Origin: Armatimonadota bacterium
GTDB taxonomy: Bacteria; Armatimonadota; HRBIN16
DNA: 64,000 nt
Assembly (NCBI GenBank): GCA_026003195.1
Contig: BPGU01000003.1
Coordinates: 310,001 to 374,000 of the forward strand
Direction: 5' to 3'
The notes beneath the pieces are model-generated. The model worked only from the letters and a program-made list of their open reading frames with translations. It was not told where the DNA came from and searched no databases. This document shows positions 54,128 through 62,370 of the stretch, piece after piece (the first letter of the stretch is position 1; each line of letters begins with the position of its first letter). A program made the position numbers and the translations under genes.

Positions 54128-54379
54128 TCAGCGATCTCCATGCTGGCGCGGAGGGACCGGGTCGTACCCACCCGGCGAGAAGGGATGACAACGCAGGATA
54201 CGCCTCGCTCCCAACCACAGTCCGCGCACCACACCGTGTTCCAGTATCGCCTGTGCAGTGTATTCCGAGCAGGTCGGGGTGAAGCGACACACCGGCGGGG
54301 TGAAGCGCGATACACGTTGATAGAGCCGAATCATACCGACGAAAGCCTTCTGCCACAGCGTAGGATGTGGCTCGGTCAT
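54128..54379 (-). CDS. yidD: membrane protein insertion efficiency factor
   Basis: 83 residues overlapping the rnpA end by four bases. YidD assists YidC/Sec insertion of inner-membrane proteins. The family pattern is complete: [54 protein letters not shown] and DPVP. The amphipathic N-terminus anchors it to the membrane. Confidence 0.96.
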   Translation of the reverse strand: MTEPHPTLWQKAFVGMIRLYQRVSRFTPPVCRFTPTCSEYTAQAILEHGVVRGLWLGARRILRCHPFSPGGYDPVPPRQHGDR

Positions 54380-54726
54380 GGCTCCACACTCTCTTTCCAG
54401 ACCTTCGCGCTACGAAAGAGATTCTGCATCTCCTGCAGCAGCTGGTGATAGTTTGCCTCGCCGGCGTTTTTGCGGGCGACGAACACGGCATCCAAGCCGT
54501 CTACCAGATGAGGCAGGCATTCCCGACATGCCGCCCGCAATCGTCGCTTGACCCGGTTGCGCACCACCGCTTTCCCGACCTTCTTGCCCACCACAAAGCC
54601 AAATCTGCGCCCGCTTGGCTGCGGGCGCACGTACAGCACTAAATGCGCCTGAGCGTACGCCTTGCCCTCATTATAGCACGCAAGGAAGTCCTTGCGTCGG
54701 CGAAGACGCTCATGGCGGGGAAGCAC
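54376..54726 (-). CDS. rnpA: ribonuclease P protein component
   Basis: 116 residues. Protein partner of RNase P RNA in maturing tRNA 5' ends. Seen: [42 protein letters not shown] and the RNR signature [17 protein letters not shown]. It follows rpmH after 12 bases, the conserved arrangement. Confidence 0.96.
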   Translation of the reverse strand: MLPRHERLRRRKDFLACYNEGKAYAQAHLVLYVRPQPSGRRFGFVVGKKVGKAVVRNRVKRRLRAACRECLPHLVDGLDAVFVARKNAGEANYHQLLQEMQNLFRSAKVWKESVEP

Positions 54727-54738
54727 AGGCTCTCCTCG

Positions 54739-54909
54739 TTAAGAGTGTTCCGGACCGAAATGGCGGCAGGTATCCGATACCGTCAGCCGATGACGACCCT
54801 TCAAACGGCGTCGCTTCAGCACGTTACGCCCGTCTTTCGTGCGCATGCGGGCGCGAAAACCGTGCACTTTGCGCCGATGACGATTATTCGGTTGATAGGT
54901 ACGTTTCAT
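54739..54909 (-). CDS. rpmH: 50S ribosomal protein L34
   Basis: 56 residues, found by reading the minus strand: [20 protein letters not shown], then [20 protein letters not shown] and RLTVSD. This is the canonical L34 with a C-terminal extension of about ten residues ([10 protein letters not shown]) beyond the usual 44-46. GGAGGAAAGC lies upstream of the ATG. It heads rpmH-rnpA-yidD-yidC-jag. In many genomes dnaA precedes this cluster; here tlyA does. Confidence 0.97.
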   Translation of the reverse strand: MKRTYQPNNRHRRKVHGFRARMRTKDGRNVLKRRRLKGRHRLTVSDTCRHFGPEHS

Positions 54910-54943
54910 GCCTCTTGCTTTCCTCCGTCAACAGGGAATTATA

Positions 54944-55663
54944 TCACAAACGCCTTCCCTGACGCAAGCGCAGCCAGTACTCGCGGTTGCCTTCCTCGCC
55001 TGCCAGCGGGCATTCGAAGGCGTCCCGCACCCTCCAGCCCTGCTGCTGACACCACTGCACCAACTCCTGCAAGATTCGCTCGCGCGCCTGCGCCGAGCGC
55101 ATCACCCCCTTCTTCGTCCAGTGCGGAGCTTCGAACTGCGGTTTCAGCAACGCCCACACCTCGCCGTCTTCATCCAGCCAGCGAAACAGCGCGGGCAGTA
55201 CCTGCTTGAGGGAAATGAAGGAGACATCCACCACAACCAGATTCACCGGTTCCGGCAGTGTGCTGAGAGTGCGAGCGTCGGTGTTTTCGAGCGATACCAC
55301 CCGTGCGTCCTCGCGCAGGCGAGGGTGCAACTGTCCGTGTCCCGCTTCGATAGCGTACACCTTCGCTGCACCGTGTTGCAGCAGGCAGTCGGTGAATCCC
55401 CCCGTGCACGCGCCGACGTCCGCGCACACCATCCCCTGCACATCGCCATGCCATCGCTGCAGCGCCGCTTCCAGTTTTTCACCCCCGCGTCCCACATACC
55501 TCGGCTGGCGCAGCAAAGTCATCACGCTTTGCGGGTGAACCGGTGCGGCAGGTTTGGTCACCACCTGCCCATCCACCAGCACCTCACCCGCGCGAATCAG
55601 CTCCTGTGCCTTCTCGCGGCTCTCCACCAGCCCCCGTTCTACCAGACACTTGTCTAGGCGCAT
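54944..55663 (-). CDS. tlyA: TlyA-family rRNA 2'-O-methyltransferase (S4 and FtsJ domains)
   Basis: 239 residues from ATG 55663 (MRLDKCLVERGLVESREKAQ). The N-terminal S4 RNA-binding domain (LVERGLVESREKAQELIRAG) is followed by an FtsJ/RrmJ Rossmann methyltransferase with VCADVGACTGGFTDCLLQHG, VYAIEAGHGQL, VVVDVSFISLKQVL and LLKPQFEAPHW. The catalytic K-D-K-E set is represented by Lys in YVGRGGEKLE, Asp in VVVDVSF, Lys in LLKPQFE and Glu in FECPL. Often called hemolysin A, but methylates rRNA. Confidence 0.93.
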   Translation of the reverse strand: MRLDKCLVERGLVESREKAQELIRAGEVLVDGQVVTKPAAPVHPQSVMTLLRQPRYVGRGGEKLEAALQRWHGDVQGMVCADVGACTGGFTDCLLQHGAAKVYAIEAGHGQLHPRLREDARVVSLENTDARTLSTLPEPVNLVVVDVSFISLKQVLPALFRWLDEDGEVWALLKPQFEAPHWTKKGVMRSAQARERILQELVQWCQQQGWRVRDAFECPLAGEEGNREYWLRLRQGRRL

Positions 55664-55668
55664 CCGTT

Positions 55669-56445
55669 CTACTGAGCATGGAAGGTGGCATTCACCTGTA
55701 TGTATATCCGCAGGGGCTGCCATTTGATACTACCGGGGGTGTATCCCATACTGGCTTGCCACAGGCTGGTGCCCGGGTCGTTGATGTTCAGACGCACCAT
55801 CTTCACCTGTCGCTTGCCCATCTGTTTCGCGGCGGTCTCCGCCATCTTGCGCGCTTTTGCCACACCATCCTGCACCGCCTGTTGCTTGAGACGCTCCATA
55901 TCCTGCACGCGAAACTCTACGTAGATGTTCTGGTAGGCAGGCGTGGCACCGATGCCGCCAAAGCCACCGCCGTAACTTCCCGTGCCGGCCACCGTGCCCG
56001 GGCGAGTGGTGTACTCGCTTAGCGCGTCCAGTATTTGGAACAGCCGGTCCAGTCTCTCCTCGCTGACGGGCATCTGCAGGCTATAGCTGATGGAAGCCTC
56101 GTAGTGTCGCTGAGAGGCGACAGGCGTCTCTTCTACCGTCACCGAGCCAGCCTGTACCGAGGGAACCAGTTCCGATACCTCCTCTTTTAGCAACCGCTTG
56201 TCTACGCCAAAGGAAGCCAGTCGCGCCGTGACCTGCTGCAGAAGGTTGCGTACCGCCTGACGTGCTTCGACGAGGGTCTGCCCCTGCCCATACAGGGTGA
56301 AGTAGACGGTGACACGGTCTGGCGAAGCTTTGGCTTCGCCTACCGCCGATGCGGTGATCGGCGTGCCCGCCTGGGGGAAAGAGGGCTGCTGGACGATGCC
56401 GAGTAGCAGGGCAATGCCCACCGCAAGCATGACCGTATGCCTCAT
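55669..56445 (-). CDS. SIMPL-domain (DUF541) exported protein
   Basis: 258 residues from ATG 56445 with GGAGG upstream. Signal peptide MRHTVMLAVGIALLLGIVQQ. SIMPL/DUF541 marks: ITASAVGEAKASPDRVTVYF at the mature start, DKRLLKEEVSELVP, YEASISYSLQMP, DRLFQILDAL and the long helix VAKARKMAETAAKQMGKRQV. The family is periplasmic or surface-bound with obscure roles, some in oxidative-stress or cell-wall contexts. It precedes tlyA by five bases and may share its transcript. Confidence 0.88.
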   Translation of the reverse strand: MRHTVMLAVGIALLLGIVQQPSFPQAGTPITASAVGEAKASPDRVTVYFTLYGQGQTLVEARQAVRNLLQQVTARLASFGVDKRLLKEEVSELVPSVQAGSVTVEETPVASQRHYEASISYSLQMPVSEERLDRLFQILDALSEYTTRPGTVAGTGSYGGGFGGIGATPAYQNIYVEFRVQDMERLKQQAVQDGVAKARKMAETAAKQMGKRQVKMVRLNINDPGTSLWQASMGYTPGSIKWQPLRIYIQVNATFHAQ

Positions 56446-56578
56446 CGCGTGCCTCCTGACTCCTCCATTGGGAAGTAACGGTGTGAAGGGGTTCTCTCCT
56501 TGCTTAGTGTAGCATATATCGGCAAGTACTTCAAGATAAGCTGATTGCTCGGATGGTAGCAAACTGTCTCACCAAAAT

Positions 56579-56610
56579 GTCATTCTGAGCGAAGCGAAGA
56601 ATCTCCGAGA
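56579..56610. repeat. intergenic repeat CATTCTGAGCGAAGCG type
   Basis: TCATTCTGAGCGAAGCGAAG AATCTC matches a short sequence found between genes in many unrelated bacteria. It belongs to the 710-base gap 56446-57155, which otherwise holds the hairpin at 56640, the Rhs scrap at 56684, a GC-rich repeat at 56965 and a weak promoter (TACAAT at 57045). Confidence 0.5.
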
Positions 56611-56639
56611 TGCACCCCTTCGTTCAGCACGTCGGACGC

Positions 56640-56662
56640 CCCCTTCCCTTGTAGGGAAGGGG
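56640..56662. repeat. intergenic hairpin repeat, CCCCTTCCC type (copy 3)
   Basis: CCCCTTCCCT / TGT / AGGGAAGGGG: 10-bp stem and 3-base loop, followed by GGCAGGGGGGTTAGG, the mirror of the CCTCACCCCC context of copies 1 and 2. Confidence 0.75.
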
Positions 56663-56683
56663 GCAGGGGGGTTAGGTTTCTCT

Positions 56684-56757
56684 GCCTAACGGGTCAAAGT
56701 GATGCCATTCACTGTTTCGACGTACCAAAGAGATGCCCTGCAAGTACAGGGCACTGG
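56684..56757 (-). pseudogene. Rhs core scrap
   Basis: On the minus strand the frame reads ALYLQGISLVRRNSEWHHFD followed by PLGRET and a stop. It matches the junction just before cassette 1 (12906-12971) at both protein and DNA level, about 55 of 67 bases. Upstream sequence on this strand is not recognisably Rhs and no start is evident. A dead fragment of a Rhs gene, 44 kb from the array. Confidence 0.7.
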
Positions 56758-56964
56758 TCGTCCAGCTGCCCCCTCCAGCGGCTTCTGCTGCTCTACCAAT
56801 TCACCCGCACCGCACGCCACGCCACACGGATAGCGCGCCCAGACACCGTTCAGGTAGTCCTTGCGCCACCGCATGGGGATTTCGTCACACGACGAGAGTT
56901 GCACTACCGCTTACACCATAGGACATCTCTGTGTCGTTGTCAAGCAGCAGTCAACGACACCACC

Positions 56965-56990
56965 GGATCGGCGGGAGCCTCGCCCTCCGC
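56965..56990 (+). repeat. dispersed GC-rich repeat (copy 4, plus orientation)
   Basis: GGATCGGCGGGAGCCTCGCC followed by CTCCGC, the same core as at 4555-4578. Confidence 0.75.
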
Positions 56991-57155
56991 AAGGGGGTGG
57001 CAAGAGAGCTGGGGAGACTGCGAGTATTTTGCGCAGCGGTCGGGTACAATAGTTACGGTTTAGTTACGGTTTTGCACGCCACAAGGAACAGGAAAACCAA
57101 CGCCAACGTCGAAAAGGTATCTGCGCTCTTCAGGTGCGCCTCAGGGAGGAAATAG

Positions 57156-57941
57156 ATGAGACCGACGGAACGTTCCGCCGGACAATCCGATAATGTCAGA
57201 ATATTGCTGCGACAGGCACAGCAACTGGCGCAACAGGGAGACTATACTGCCGCCCTTGCCACCATCCAGCGCGCGATGAAAAACGGGGCGGATGAATATA
57301 CCTGCTATATGCACATTGCTGCGCTGGAATGGCAACGCCAGCGCACCGACGCGGCGATGCTGGCACTGCAACACGCTATCGAACTGCAACCGCATCGCAC
57401 CGACGCTCTTGAGAAGATGGCAGAGCTGTATCTGGAAGCGGGCAACGTGGATGCTGCCATCGAGCAAGCCTCGCAGGTGTTGCGTCGCGACCCGGACAAC
57501 GTGACCGTGCGCCCTCTGCTGGTCGCGGCGCACCTGGAAAAGGGTGATTGGGAATCTGCCCTGCGCGTGCTGGACGAGCTGATTGCGCGTGCACCCAATG
57601 AGCCGATTTACCACTTCCATCAGGCACAGGTGTTTCAGGAGCTGGGGCAGTGGGGGCTTGCGCTTATCGCGTACGACCGCGTGGTGGAAATCGGCACCGA
57701 CCGCGAACTGGCTGACCGCGCGCTGGAGGCAATAGCGATGCTGGACCGTATCCAGATAGACCACATTCTGACCCTTGTGCTGGAAGACCCGCAGTTTCGT
57801 CGACAGGTTCAGGAAGACCTGGAAGGCGCGCTGATAGACCGCCAGTTCGCGCTGAGCCGAACGGGTATGGTCGCTTTGCGCATCATTCTGAGCCAGATGC
57901 AAGATAACAATCTCCCATGGAAACCGGTGCTGTACCACTGA
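57156..57941 (+). CDS. TPR protein
   Basis: 261 residues; ATG 57156 with GGGAGGA upstream. At least four tetratricopeptide repeats: LAQQGDYTAALATIQRAMKN, AALEWQRQRTDAAMLALQHA, AELYLEAGNVDAAIEQASQV, AAHLEKGDWESALRVLDELI, QVFQELGQWGLALIAYDRVV. No signal peptide or membrane helix; a cytoplasmic scaffold. It overlaps folP by 25 bases, so is co-translated with it, but no functional link is known. Confidence 0.85.
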   Translation: MRPTERSAGQSDNVRILLRQAQQLAQQGDYTAALATIQRAMKNGADEYTCYMHIAALEWQRQRTDAAMLALQHAIELQPHRTDALEKMAELYLEAGNVDAAIEQASQVLRRDPDNVTVRPLLVAAHLEKGDWESALRVLDELIARAPNEPIYHFHQAQVFQELGQWGLALIAYDRVVEIGTDRELADRALEAIAMLDRIQIDHILTLVLEDPQFRRQVQEDLEGALIDRQFALSRTGMVALRIILSQMQDNNLPWKPVLYH

Positions 57942-58774
57942 ACCACATCCATCGCCTCCGGCAGACCGTTCGTCAGCGCACCGTCGTGATGGGAATATTG
58001 AATGTGACTCCCGACTCTTTCTACGACGGCGGTCGGTACGCTCAGGTAGAGGCAGCGGTGCAACGAGCTCTGCAGATGGTCGAAGAGGGGGCGGATATCC
58101 TCGATATCGGTGGTGAAAGCACCCGCCCGGGCAGTCAGCCTGTCCCTGAAGAGGAGGAACTGCACCGGGTGTTGCCCGTTATCGAAGCGGTGCGCGAACG
58201 AACGGATACGCCCATCTCTATCGATACCACTAAATCGCGTGTGGCGGAGCGGGCGTTGCAGGCGGGGGCGTGCATGGTAAACGACATCTCTGGTCTGGGC
58301 TTTGACCCGCGTATGGCGGAGGTGGTCGCACAGCACGGCGCACTGTGCTGCATCATGCATATTCAGGGCACGCCGCAGACCATGCAACAAAACCCACAGT
58401 ACGAAGATGTAGTGCGCGACATCAGCCGCTACTTCGAGCAACGCCTTGCGATGGCGGAACGAGCAGGCATCCCGCGCGAGCACATCTGGCTGGACCCGGG
58501 CATCGGTTTCGGCAAGAGGGTGGAACACAATCTGGAAATCCTGCGACGTCTGCGCGAGTTCACCGTCTTCGGACTCCCTCTGTTGATTGGCACCTCGCGC
58601 AAATCGTTCATCGGCAAGGTGCTGGGCGACCTGCCTCCCGAAGAGCGTCTGGAGGGCACCGCTGCGACGGTGGCTATCGCTATTATGAACGGCGCGAACG
58701 CCGTGCGTGTACATGACGTGCGCGCGATGGTGCGGGTGGCGCGAATGACCGACGCAGTGTGCCGGGGCATCTAG
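57917..58774 (+). CDS. folP: dihydropteroate synthase
   Basis: 285 residues. Joins para-aminobenzoate to the pterin pyrophosphate made by FolK (encoded at 28.9 kb). All motifs are intact: MGILNVTPDSFYDGGRY, ADILDIGGESTRPGS, ISIDTTKSRVAERAL, MVNDISGLGFD, HIWLDPGIGFGK and PLLIGTSRKSFIGKV. The ATG lies inside the TPR gene; the first 20 residues before VVMGILN vary in this family. Confidence 0.96.
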   Translation: METGAVPLNHIHRLRQTVRQRTVVMGILNVTPDSFYDGGRYAQVEAAVQRALQMVEEGADILDIGGESTRPGSQPVPEEEELHRVLPVIEAVRERTDTPISIDTTKSRVAERALQAGACMVNDISGLGFDPRMAEVVAQHGALCCIMHIQGTPQTMQQNPQYEDVVRDISRYFEQRLAMAERAGIPREHIWLDPGIGFGKRVEHNLEILRRLREFTVFGLPLLIGTSRKSFIGKVLGDLPPEERLEGTAATVAIAIMNGANAVRVHDVRAMVRVARMTDAVCRGI

Positions 58775-59331
58775 GAGTTCCCCCTGCCGACACGTTTTCC
58801 CAGCACCTGTCGGTACGCCTCCAGGTGCGCCTGATCCCAGCAGGCGATGAGCGCGGTGTGCAGCTTCTTCTCGTTGCGTTCTATCGCCTGAAGGATAGCG
58901 TGCGCACACTCCTCGGCGTTCCATCCCACCAGCTGGTCGGTGAAGTCCGGGAAAATCACGCGGCGTGCGCCCAGCTCTTCGCATCGTTTTAGCGCGTTGT
59001 CCAGTGCGGCTGCCAGCAGTTCCGGTGTGGCAATCAGCTGCTCGTTCAACGGGTTCGCGTGCACGATGTAGCGCACGCGCAGCATGCCGGCACCCGTGTG
59101 TACTGCCTCACCCGGCGGCAGAGGGGCGTGACGGCGGGCTTCTTCCTCTACCAGATCACCCGCCTCGTCGCGAATGCGCTTGCTCACCCGTGCTCCCATC
59201 CACAACAGGCGATTGGAGAGCAGAATCAATGCATCAGCCCTCAGGCGGCGCAGGTAAAGCACCTGGTACAGCTCCACCGTGCATTGCCCCACCCGTTCAC
59301 GCCAGACAGGCTTCGGCGATAAACCGAACAT
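58771..59331 (-). CDS. macro-domain-like protein
   Basis: 186 residues. The order DALILLSNRLLWMGARVSKR, AGDLVEEEARRHAPLPPGEA, MLRVRYIVHANPLNEQLIAT, ALDNALKRCEELGARRVIFP and LHTALIACWDQAHLEAYRQV follows macro (ADP-ribose-binding) domains, whose loop 1 N is replaced here by S in LSNRLL. It may bind ADP-ribose or O-acetyl-ADP-ribose. Its stop overlaps the convergent folP end by four bases; it follows the M55 peptidase by 11. Confidence 0.75.
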   Translation of the reverse strand: MFGLSPKPVWRERVGQCTVELYQVLYLRRLRADALILLSNRLLWMGARVSKRIRDEAGDLVEEEARRHAPLPPGEAVHTGAGMLRVRYIVHANPLNEQLIATPELLAAALDNALKRCEELGARRVIFPDFTDQLVGWNAEECAHAILQAIERNEKKLHTALIACWDQAHLEAYRQVLGKRVGRGNS

Positions 59332-59342
59332 CTGCCACCTCC

Positions 59343-60125
59343 TTATAGCCAGTCTGAGAGACGTTCAAAAACCGCCTCCGTGGTGTAGGCATCGACGCGC
59401 CGCCAGCGAGTGTCCGCCAGAGATTGGCGCTCGGCATCCTCCATGCGCTTATAATGGAGGCGTATGGTGACAGGACTGTCCACCCGGAAGGGGCGCATCT
59501 CCGGTAGGCGTGCCACCGCTCGCGTCACCGCCTCGTATATCTCTTGCTCCACCCGTTTGGGGTGTTTGCTCAGCGCGGCATTCCAGCCAAAGCTCTGCTT
59601 GGTGACTGCCGTCTCCACCCAGGGCAAGAACCGCTTCGCCTCGGCAACGCACTGGTCATCGCTGCTGACGAAGATAACCGGCACGCCCATCTCGCCCGCG
59701 ATAGCGGCGTCTATCTCCACTTCGCCCATCTGCACGCCGTTGACCTCTATCCACTGATAGGCTTTGGAGCTGTAGGAATGTGCCAGCACCGCGTTCGGTG
59801 TATTGTCCATCGCGTGATAACCGATGAACAGCACGCCGTCGAAGCTCTCATCCACACCCGGATAACGACGACCAAACCCCACTCCCAGTGCGATTTCCAC
59901 CCGCTCGTCCAGCTGCTCGTAATCAAGGTTGACGCCGCCTCCATGGCTGTCGGAGACGATGACCCGTTCTGCACCCGCATCGAACAGAGCGCGTGCTGCC
60001 GCATTGGCTTCCCGCACCGCCTGCTGGCAGGCGAAGGCGTAGTTGCGCGAGTCGGTCAGTGTGCCTCCGGGCGCGCCTACCACACAAGCTAATCCCTCGC
60101 AGTCTACCGAAACGAAGAAACGCAT
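59343..60125 (-). CDS. M55 family peptidase (DppA-like D-aminopeptidase)
   Basis: 260 residues. M55 enzymes are zinc-dependent decameric aminopeptidases that release D-amino acids from peptides, as DppA in Bacillus. Metal and active-site residues are in place: SVDCEGLACV (Asp8, Glu10), VIVSDSHGGGVNL (about residue 60) and FIGYHAMDNTPNAVLAHSYS (about 101). GEMGVPVIFVSSDDQCV and the Lys/Arg tail complete it. No peptide transporter is adjacent. No signal peptide. Confidence 0.93.
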   Translation of the reverse strand: MRFFVSVDCEGLACVVGAPGGTLTDSRNYAFACQQAVREANAAARALFDAGAERVIVSDSHGGGVNLDYEQLDERVEIALGVGFGRRYPGVDESFDGVLFIGYHAMDNTPNAVLAHSYSSKAYQWIEVNGVQMGEVEIDAAIAGEMGVPVIFVSSDDQCVAEAKRFLPWVETAVTKQSFGWNAALSKHPKRVEQEIYEAVTRAVARLPEMRPFRVDSPVTIRLHYKRMEDAERQSLADTRWRRVDAYTTEAVFERLSDWL

Positions 60126-60263
60126 TACTTTCTACTCTCCTCCCTGCAGGAAAAACTCTTCCACCACCGAATCTATTTTTCACCGCACAGAGCGGCACAA
60201 ACCTGCTGGAAATACGACACCTGCTGTCCAGAGAACAAAAATACCATGAGGGAGGGACTTCCG

Positions 60264-60542
60264 ATGCTCGTCATCAAGAGACTCGGCTGGTTGTCGGTGG
60301 GACTGGTGTTCGGTGCGATGTATGTGATCTTCGGTCTCATCGCTGGGGTCATCTTCTTCATTCTGTCGCTTGTCAACCCCGAGAATACCGCCATTGGTGG
60401 ACTGGCAGCACTGGTGCTGTTACCGGTGCTCTACGGGGTGCTCGGCTTCATCGGAGGCATCCTTATTGCCGCTGTTTACAATCTGATTGCCCCACGGTTG
60501 GGAGGTATCCGTATCGAGACAGAGCCTGTCGACCACTTGTAG
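60264..60542 (+). CDS. DUF3566-like small membrane protein
   Basis: 92 residues. ATG 60264 has GGGAGGGACTTCCG in front and is preferred over ATG 60246. Two membrane helices: VGLVFGAMYVIFGLIAGVIF and GGLAALVLLPVLYGVLGFIG, the second with the Gly-rich small-residue face and ending AAVYNLIAPRLGGIRIE, the usual signature of DUF3566-type proteins. Function unknown; stands alone. Confidence 0.75.
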   Translation: MLVIKRLGWLSVGLVFGAMYVIFGLIAGVIFFILSLVNPENTAIGGLAALVLLPVLYGVLGFIGGILIAAVYNLIAPRLGGIRIETEPVDHL

Positions 60543-60569
60543 GCTTCCCCAATCACCTGTTCTGAGCAG

Positions 60570-60595
60570 GGGGAGGGCGAGGCTCCCGCTGAGCC
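60570..60595 (-). repeat. dispersed GC-rich repeat (copy 5, minus orientation)
   Basis: GGGGAGGGCGAGGCTCCCGC followed by TGAGCC, reverse complement of the common core, in the gap before arsR. Confidence 0.72.
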
Positions 60596-60621
60596 CGCTC
60601 ACGTCCTGAGGATCGTTTCTC

Positions 60622-61023
60622 CTATAGCACTCGCAACAGGCTGCACTTCTTGCGTGCGTTCAGCGCAGCTTGCACGGTCTCGATGCGGAACTCGCGCATG
60701 AACTCGGCGAGACGCCGATCCTCTGCCAGGTGGGGGCTATCCTGGAGCGCATCCAGCACTGCCCGTACCACCGTACTCACCAGCGGCGAAGAGAAATCGT
60801 CTGACAGGGCGTAGAAGGTACGCTTCCCCCGTTGTTGCTCCATCAGCAACCCCGCCTCTTTGAGTATCGCCAGGTGCTTGCTGACTGTAGACTGGCTCAA
60901 GCCCAGGATACCCATCAGCTGACACACACACAGCTCGCCCCACTGCAACACAGCGAGTATCCGCAGGCGGTTGCTGTCTGCCAGCGCTTTGAAGAGTTGT
61001 TCCATCTGGGAAGGTGTGCTCAT
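60622..61023 (-). CDS. arsR: ArsR-family metalloregulator
   Basis: 133 residues. Winged helix: LFKALADSNRLRILAVLQWG, ELCVCQLMGILGLSQSTVSK, HLAILKEAGLLMEQQRGKRT. ELCVCxL is the As(III)/Sb(III)-binding cysteine pair (about residues 31-33) of classic ArsR; a further Cys in ARKKCSLLRVL could be the third ligand. It is divergent from arsF with a palindrome between them, so it most likely represses both. Confidence 0.92.
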   Translation of the reverse strand: MSTPSQMEQLFKALADSNRLRILAVLQWGELCVCQLMGILGLSQSTVSKHLAILKEAGLLMEQQRGKRTFYALSDDFSSPLVSTVVRAVLDALQDSPHLAEDRRLAEFMREFRIETVQAALNARKKCSLLRVL

Positions 61024-61088
61024 TTTCTATCACTCCGCACGAAATTATACCCCAGAAACTGGATTATTTTCAAATTTTATGATACAAT

Positions 61089-61110
61089 CATATCGTCAAA
61101 TAACGATATG
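61089..61110. promoter_or_regulatory. ArsR operator candidate
   Basis: CATATCGT and ACGATATG are perfect 8-bp inverted repeats with a 6-base spacer, next to a -10-like TACAAT (61083-61088). It lies in the 117-base divergent gap, 31 bases before arsF. Confidence 0.78.
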
Positions 61111-61140
61111 AAATGATTCATCCAGAGAGGTTATCGAGGA

Positions 61141-61656
61141 ATGACTACAAAGAAGTGGATCGGTGCCGCGTTGTTGCTGTTCGTTGTGCTGGCTCTCTGG
61201 CAAGCGATGAGTGAGCAGAGCGCCGTTGTCTCCTCCGGGCGGGAAGAAGAGGGCACCTCCGCCTCGCAAAGCTCTGCCCAAACCGCAGCCATCCAGATAC
61301 CCTCCCAGGGCAAGCATGTCGTGCTCTACTACTTTCACACCACGTTCCGCTGTGCTTCCTGCCTGACCATCGAGAAAACCGTCCGGCAAGTGCTGAGCGA
61401 ACAGTTCCAAAAGCAGATAGACGACGGCTTGTTGCAGTTTGACACCGTAGATGTAGAAAATCCTCAGAATCGCCACTATATTGAGGACTACAAGCTCTAC
61501 TCTAAGTCACTGGTGCTGGTAGAGTATCAGGATGGTAAAGAGGTTCGTCACAAGAACCTGGAGGGGATATGGCAGCAAACCTCTCTCGAGGGTCTACGCG
61601 ACTACATCGCGCAGGAGATATCCGCTTTTCTGGAAGGAGCCAGCAAGAATGGATGA
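61141..61656 (+). CDS. arsF: ArsF-family thioredoxin-like protein
   Basis: 171 residues with an N-terminal signal anchor (WIGAALLLFVVLALWQAM), then a linker and a thioredoxin-like domain: VVLYYFHTTFRCASCLTIEK with the CxxC at residues 71-74, FDTVDVENPQNRHYI, LVLVEYQDGKEV. This is the ArsF/nitroreductase-subunit family, linked to organoarsenical resistance together with ArsE and ArsG in known loci. Membrane-anchored on the outside. It overlaps arsG by eight bases. Confidence 0.86.
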   Translation: MTTKKWIGAALLLFVVLALWQAMSEQSAVVSSGREEEGTSASQSSAQTAAIQIPSQGKHVVLYYFHTTFRCASCLTIEKTVRQVLSEQFQKQIDDGLLQFDTVDVENPQNRHYIEDYKLYSKSLVLVEYQDGKEVRHKNLEGIWQQTSLEGLRDYIAQEISAFLEGASKNG

Positions 61657-62341
61657 GGTGCGGTCGGTTCCCATAGTGGCTGCCTTGTGGTTGGGGCTGT
61701 TGACCTCTATCAGCCCGTGTCCTTTGGCGACCAATCTGGCAGCGCTGGGGATCGTCTTGCGACAGGTAAAAGCTCCCGGCAGGGTGATGCTTTCAGGGAT
61801 TGTGTACACGCTGGGGCGTGCCCTTGCCTATTTGCTGATAGCGGTGGCGGTGGTTTCAGGGCTGCTAGCGATTCCCGCTACGTCCTACTTCTTGCAGCAT
61901 CATCTGCACAGGCTACTGGGTCCCTTGCTGGTAGTGGTCGGCGCAGTGGTGCTGGAGCTGGTGCCGCTGCCTGTGCCGTCTAATCGGCTGGGGGGCTGGA
62001 CCGCTGAGCGGGCGGAACGATGGGGCGACTGGTCTGCGCTGATACTGGGCTTCGTGTTTGCGCTCTCTTTCTGTCCGGTATCTGCCGCGCTGTATTTTGG
62101 CGCGCTGATCCCCTTGTGTGCAAGGGGCGGTTTCTACTTCCACTACCCGTTGCTGTTCGGCATTGGCACGGCGATACCGGTTGTCATCCTTGCCGTTGCG
62201 CTGGCACGTGGCGTACACGCTGCTGGGGCGTGGCTCAACCGGCTCTCCCAGATGGAGAAAGTGTTTCGAATGGGAACGGGTGTGCTGCTGATAGGATTGG
62301 GCATCTATCTATCGGGATCGGTGATCTTTCACTTATGGTGA
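61649..62341 (+). CDS. arsG: ArsG-family CcdA-like membrane protein
   Basis: 230 residues from ATG 61649 (GGAAGGAGC upstream). Six helices with the two cysteine-proline motifs of the CcdA/DsbD family: LTSISPCPLATNLAAL in helix 1 and ALSFCPVSAALYFG in helix 4. In ArsEFG loci the partner permease exports aminobenzyl-type arsenicals; alternatively it could pass electrons to ArsF as CcdA does. Context favours an arsenic role. Confidence 0.84.
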   Translation: MDEVRSVPIVAALWLGLLTSISPCPLATNLAALGIVLRQVKAPGRVMLSGIVYTLGRALAYLLIAVAVVSGLLAIPATSYFLQHHLHRLLGPLLVVVGAVVLELVPLPVPSNRLGGWTAERAERWGDWSALILGFVFALSFCPVSAALYFGALIPLCARGGFYFHYPLLFGIGTAIPVVILAVALARGVHAAGAWLNRLSQMEKVFRMGTGVLLIGLGIYLSGSVIFHLW

Positions 62342-62370
62342 GAAATACACTCTTTTGACAGGGGGGGCCC

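Noticed and set aside
54700-55000. oriC/dnaA next to rpmH
   Set aside because: No DnaA boxes in cluster and no dnaA gene; only 34 bases separate rpmH from tlyA.
56686-56904. 72-residue minus-strand open frame over the Rhs scrap
   Set aside because: It reads a different frame from the recognisable Rhs phrase and has no family features.
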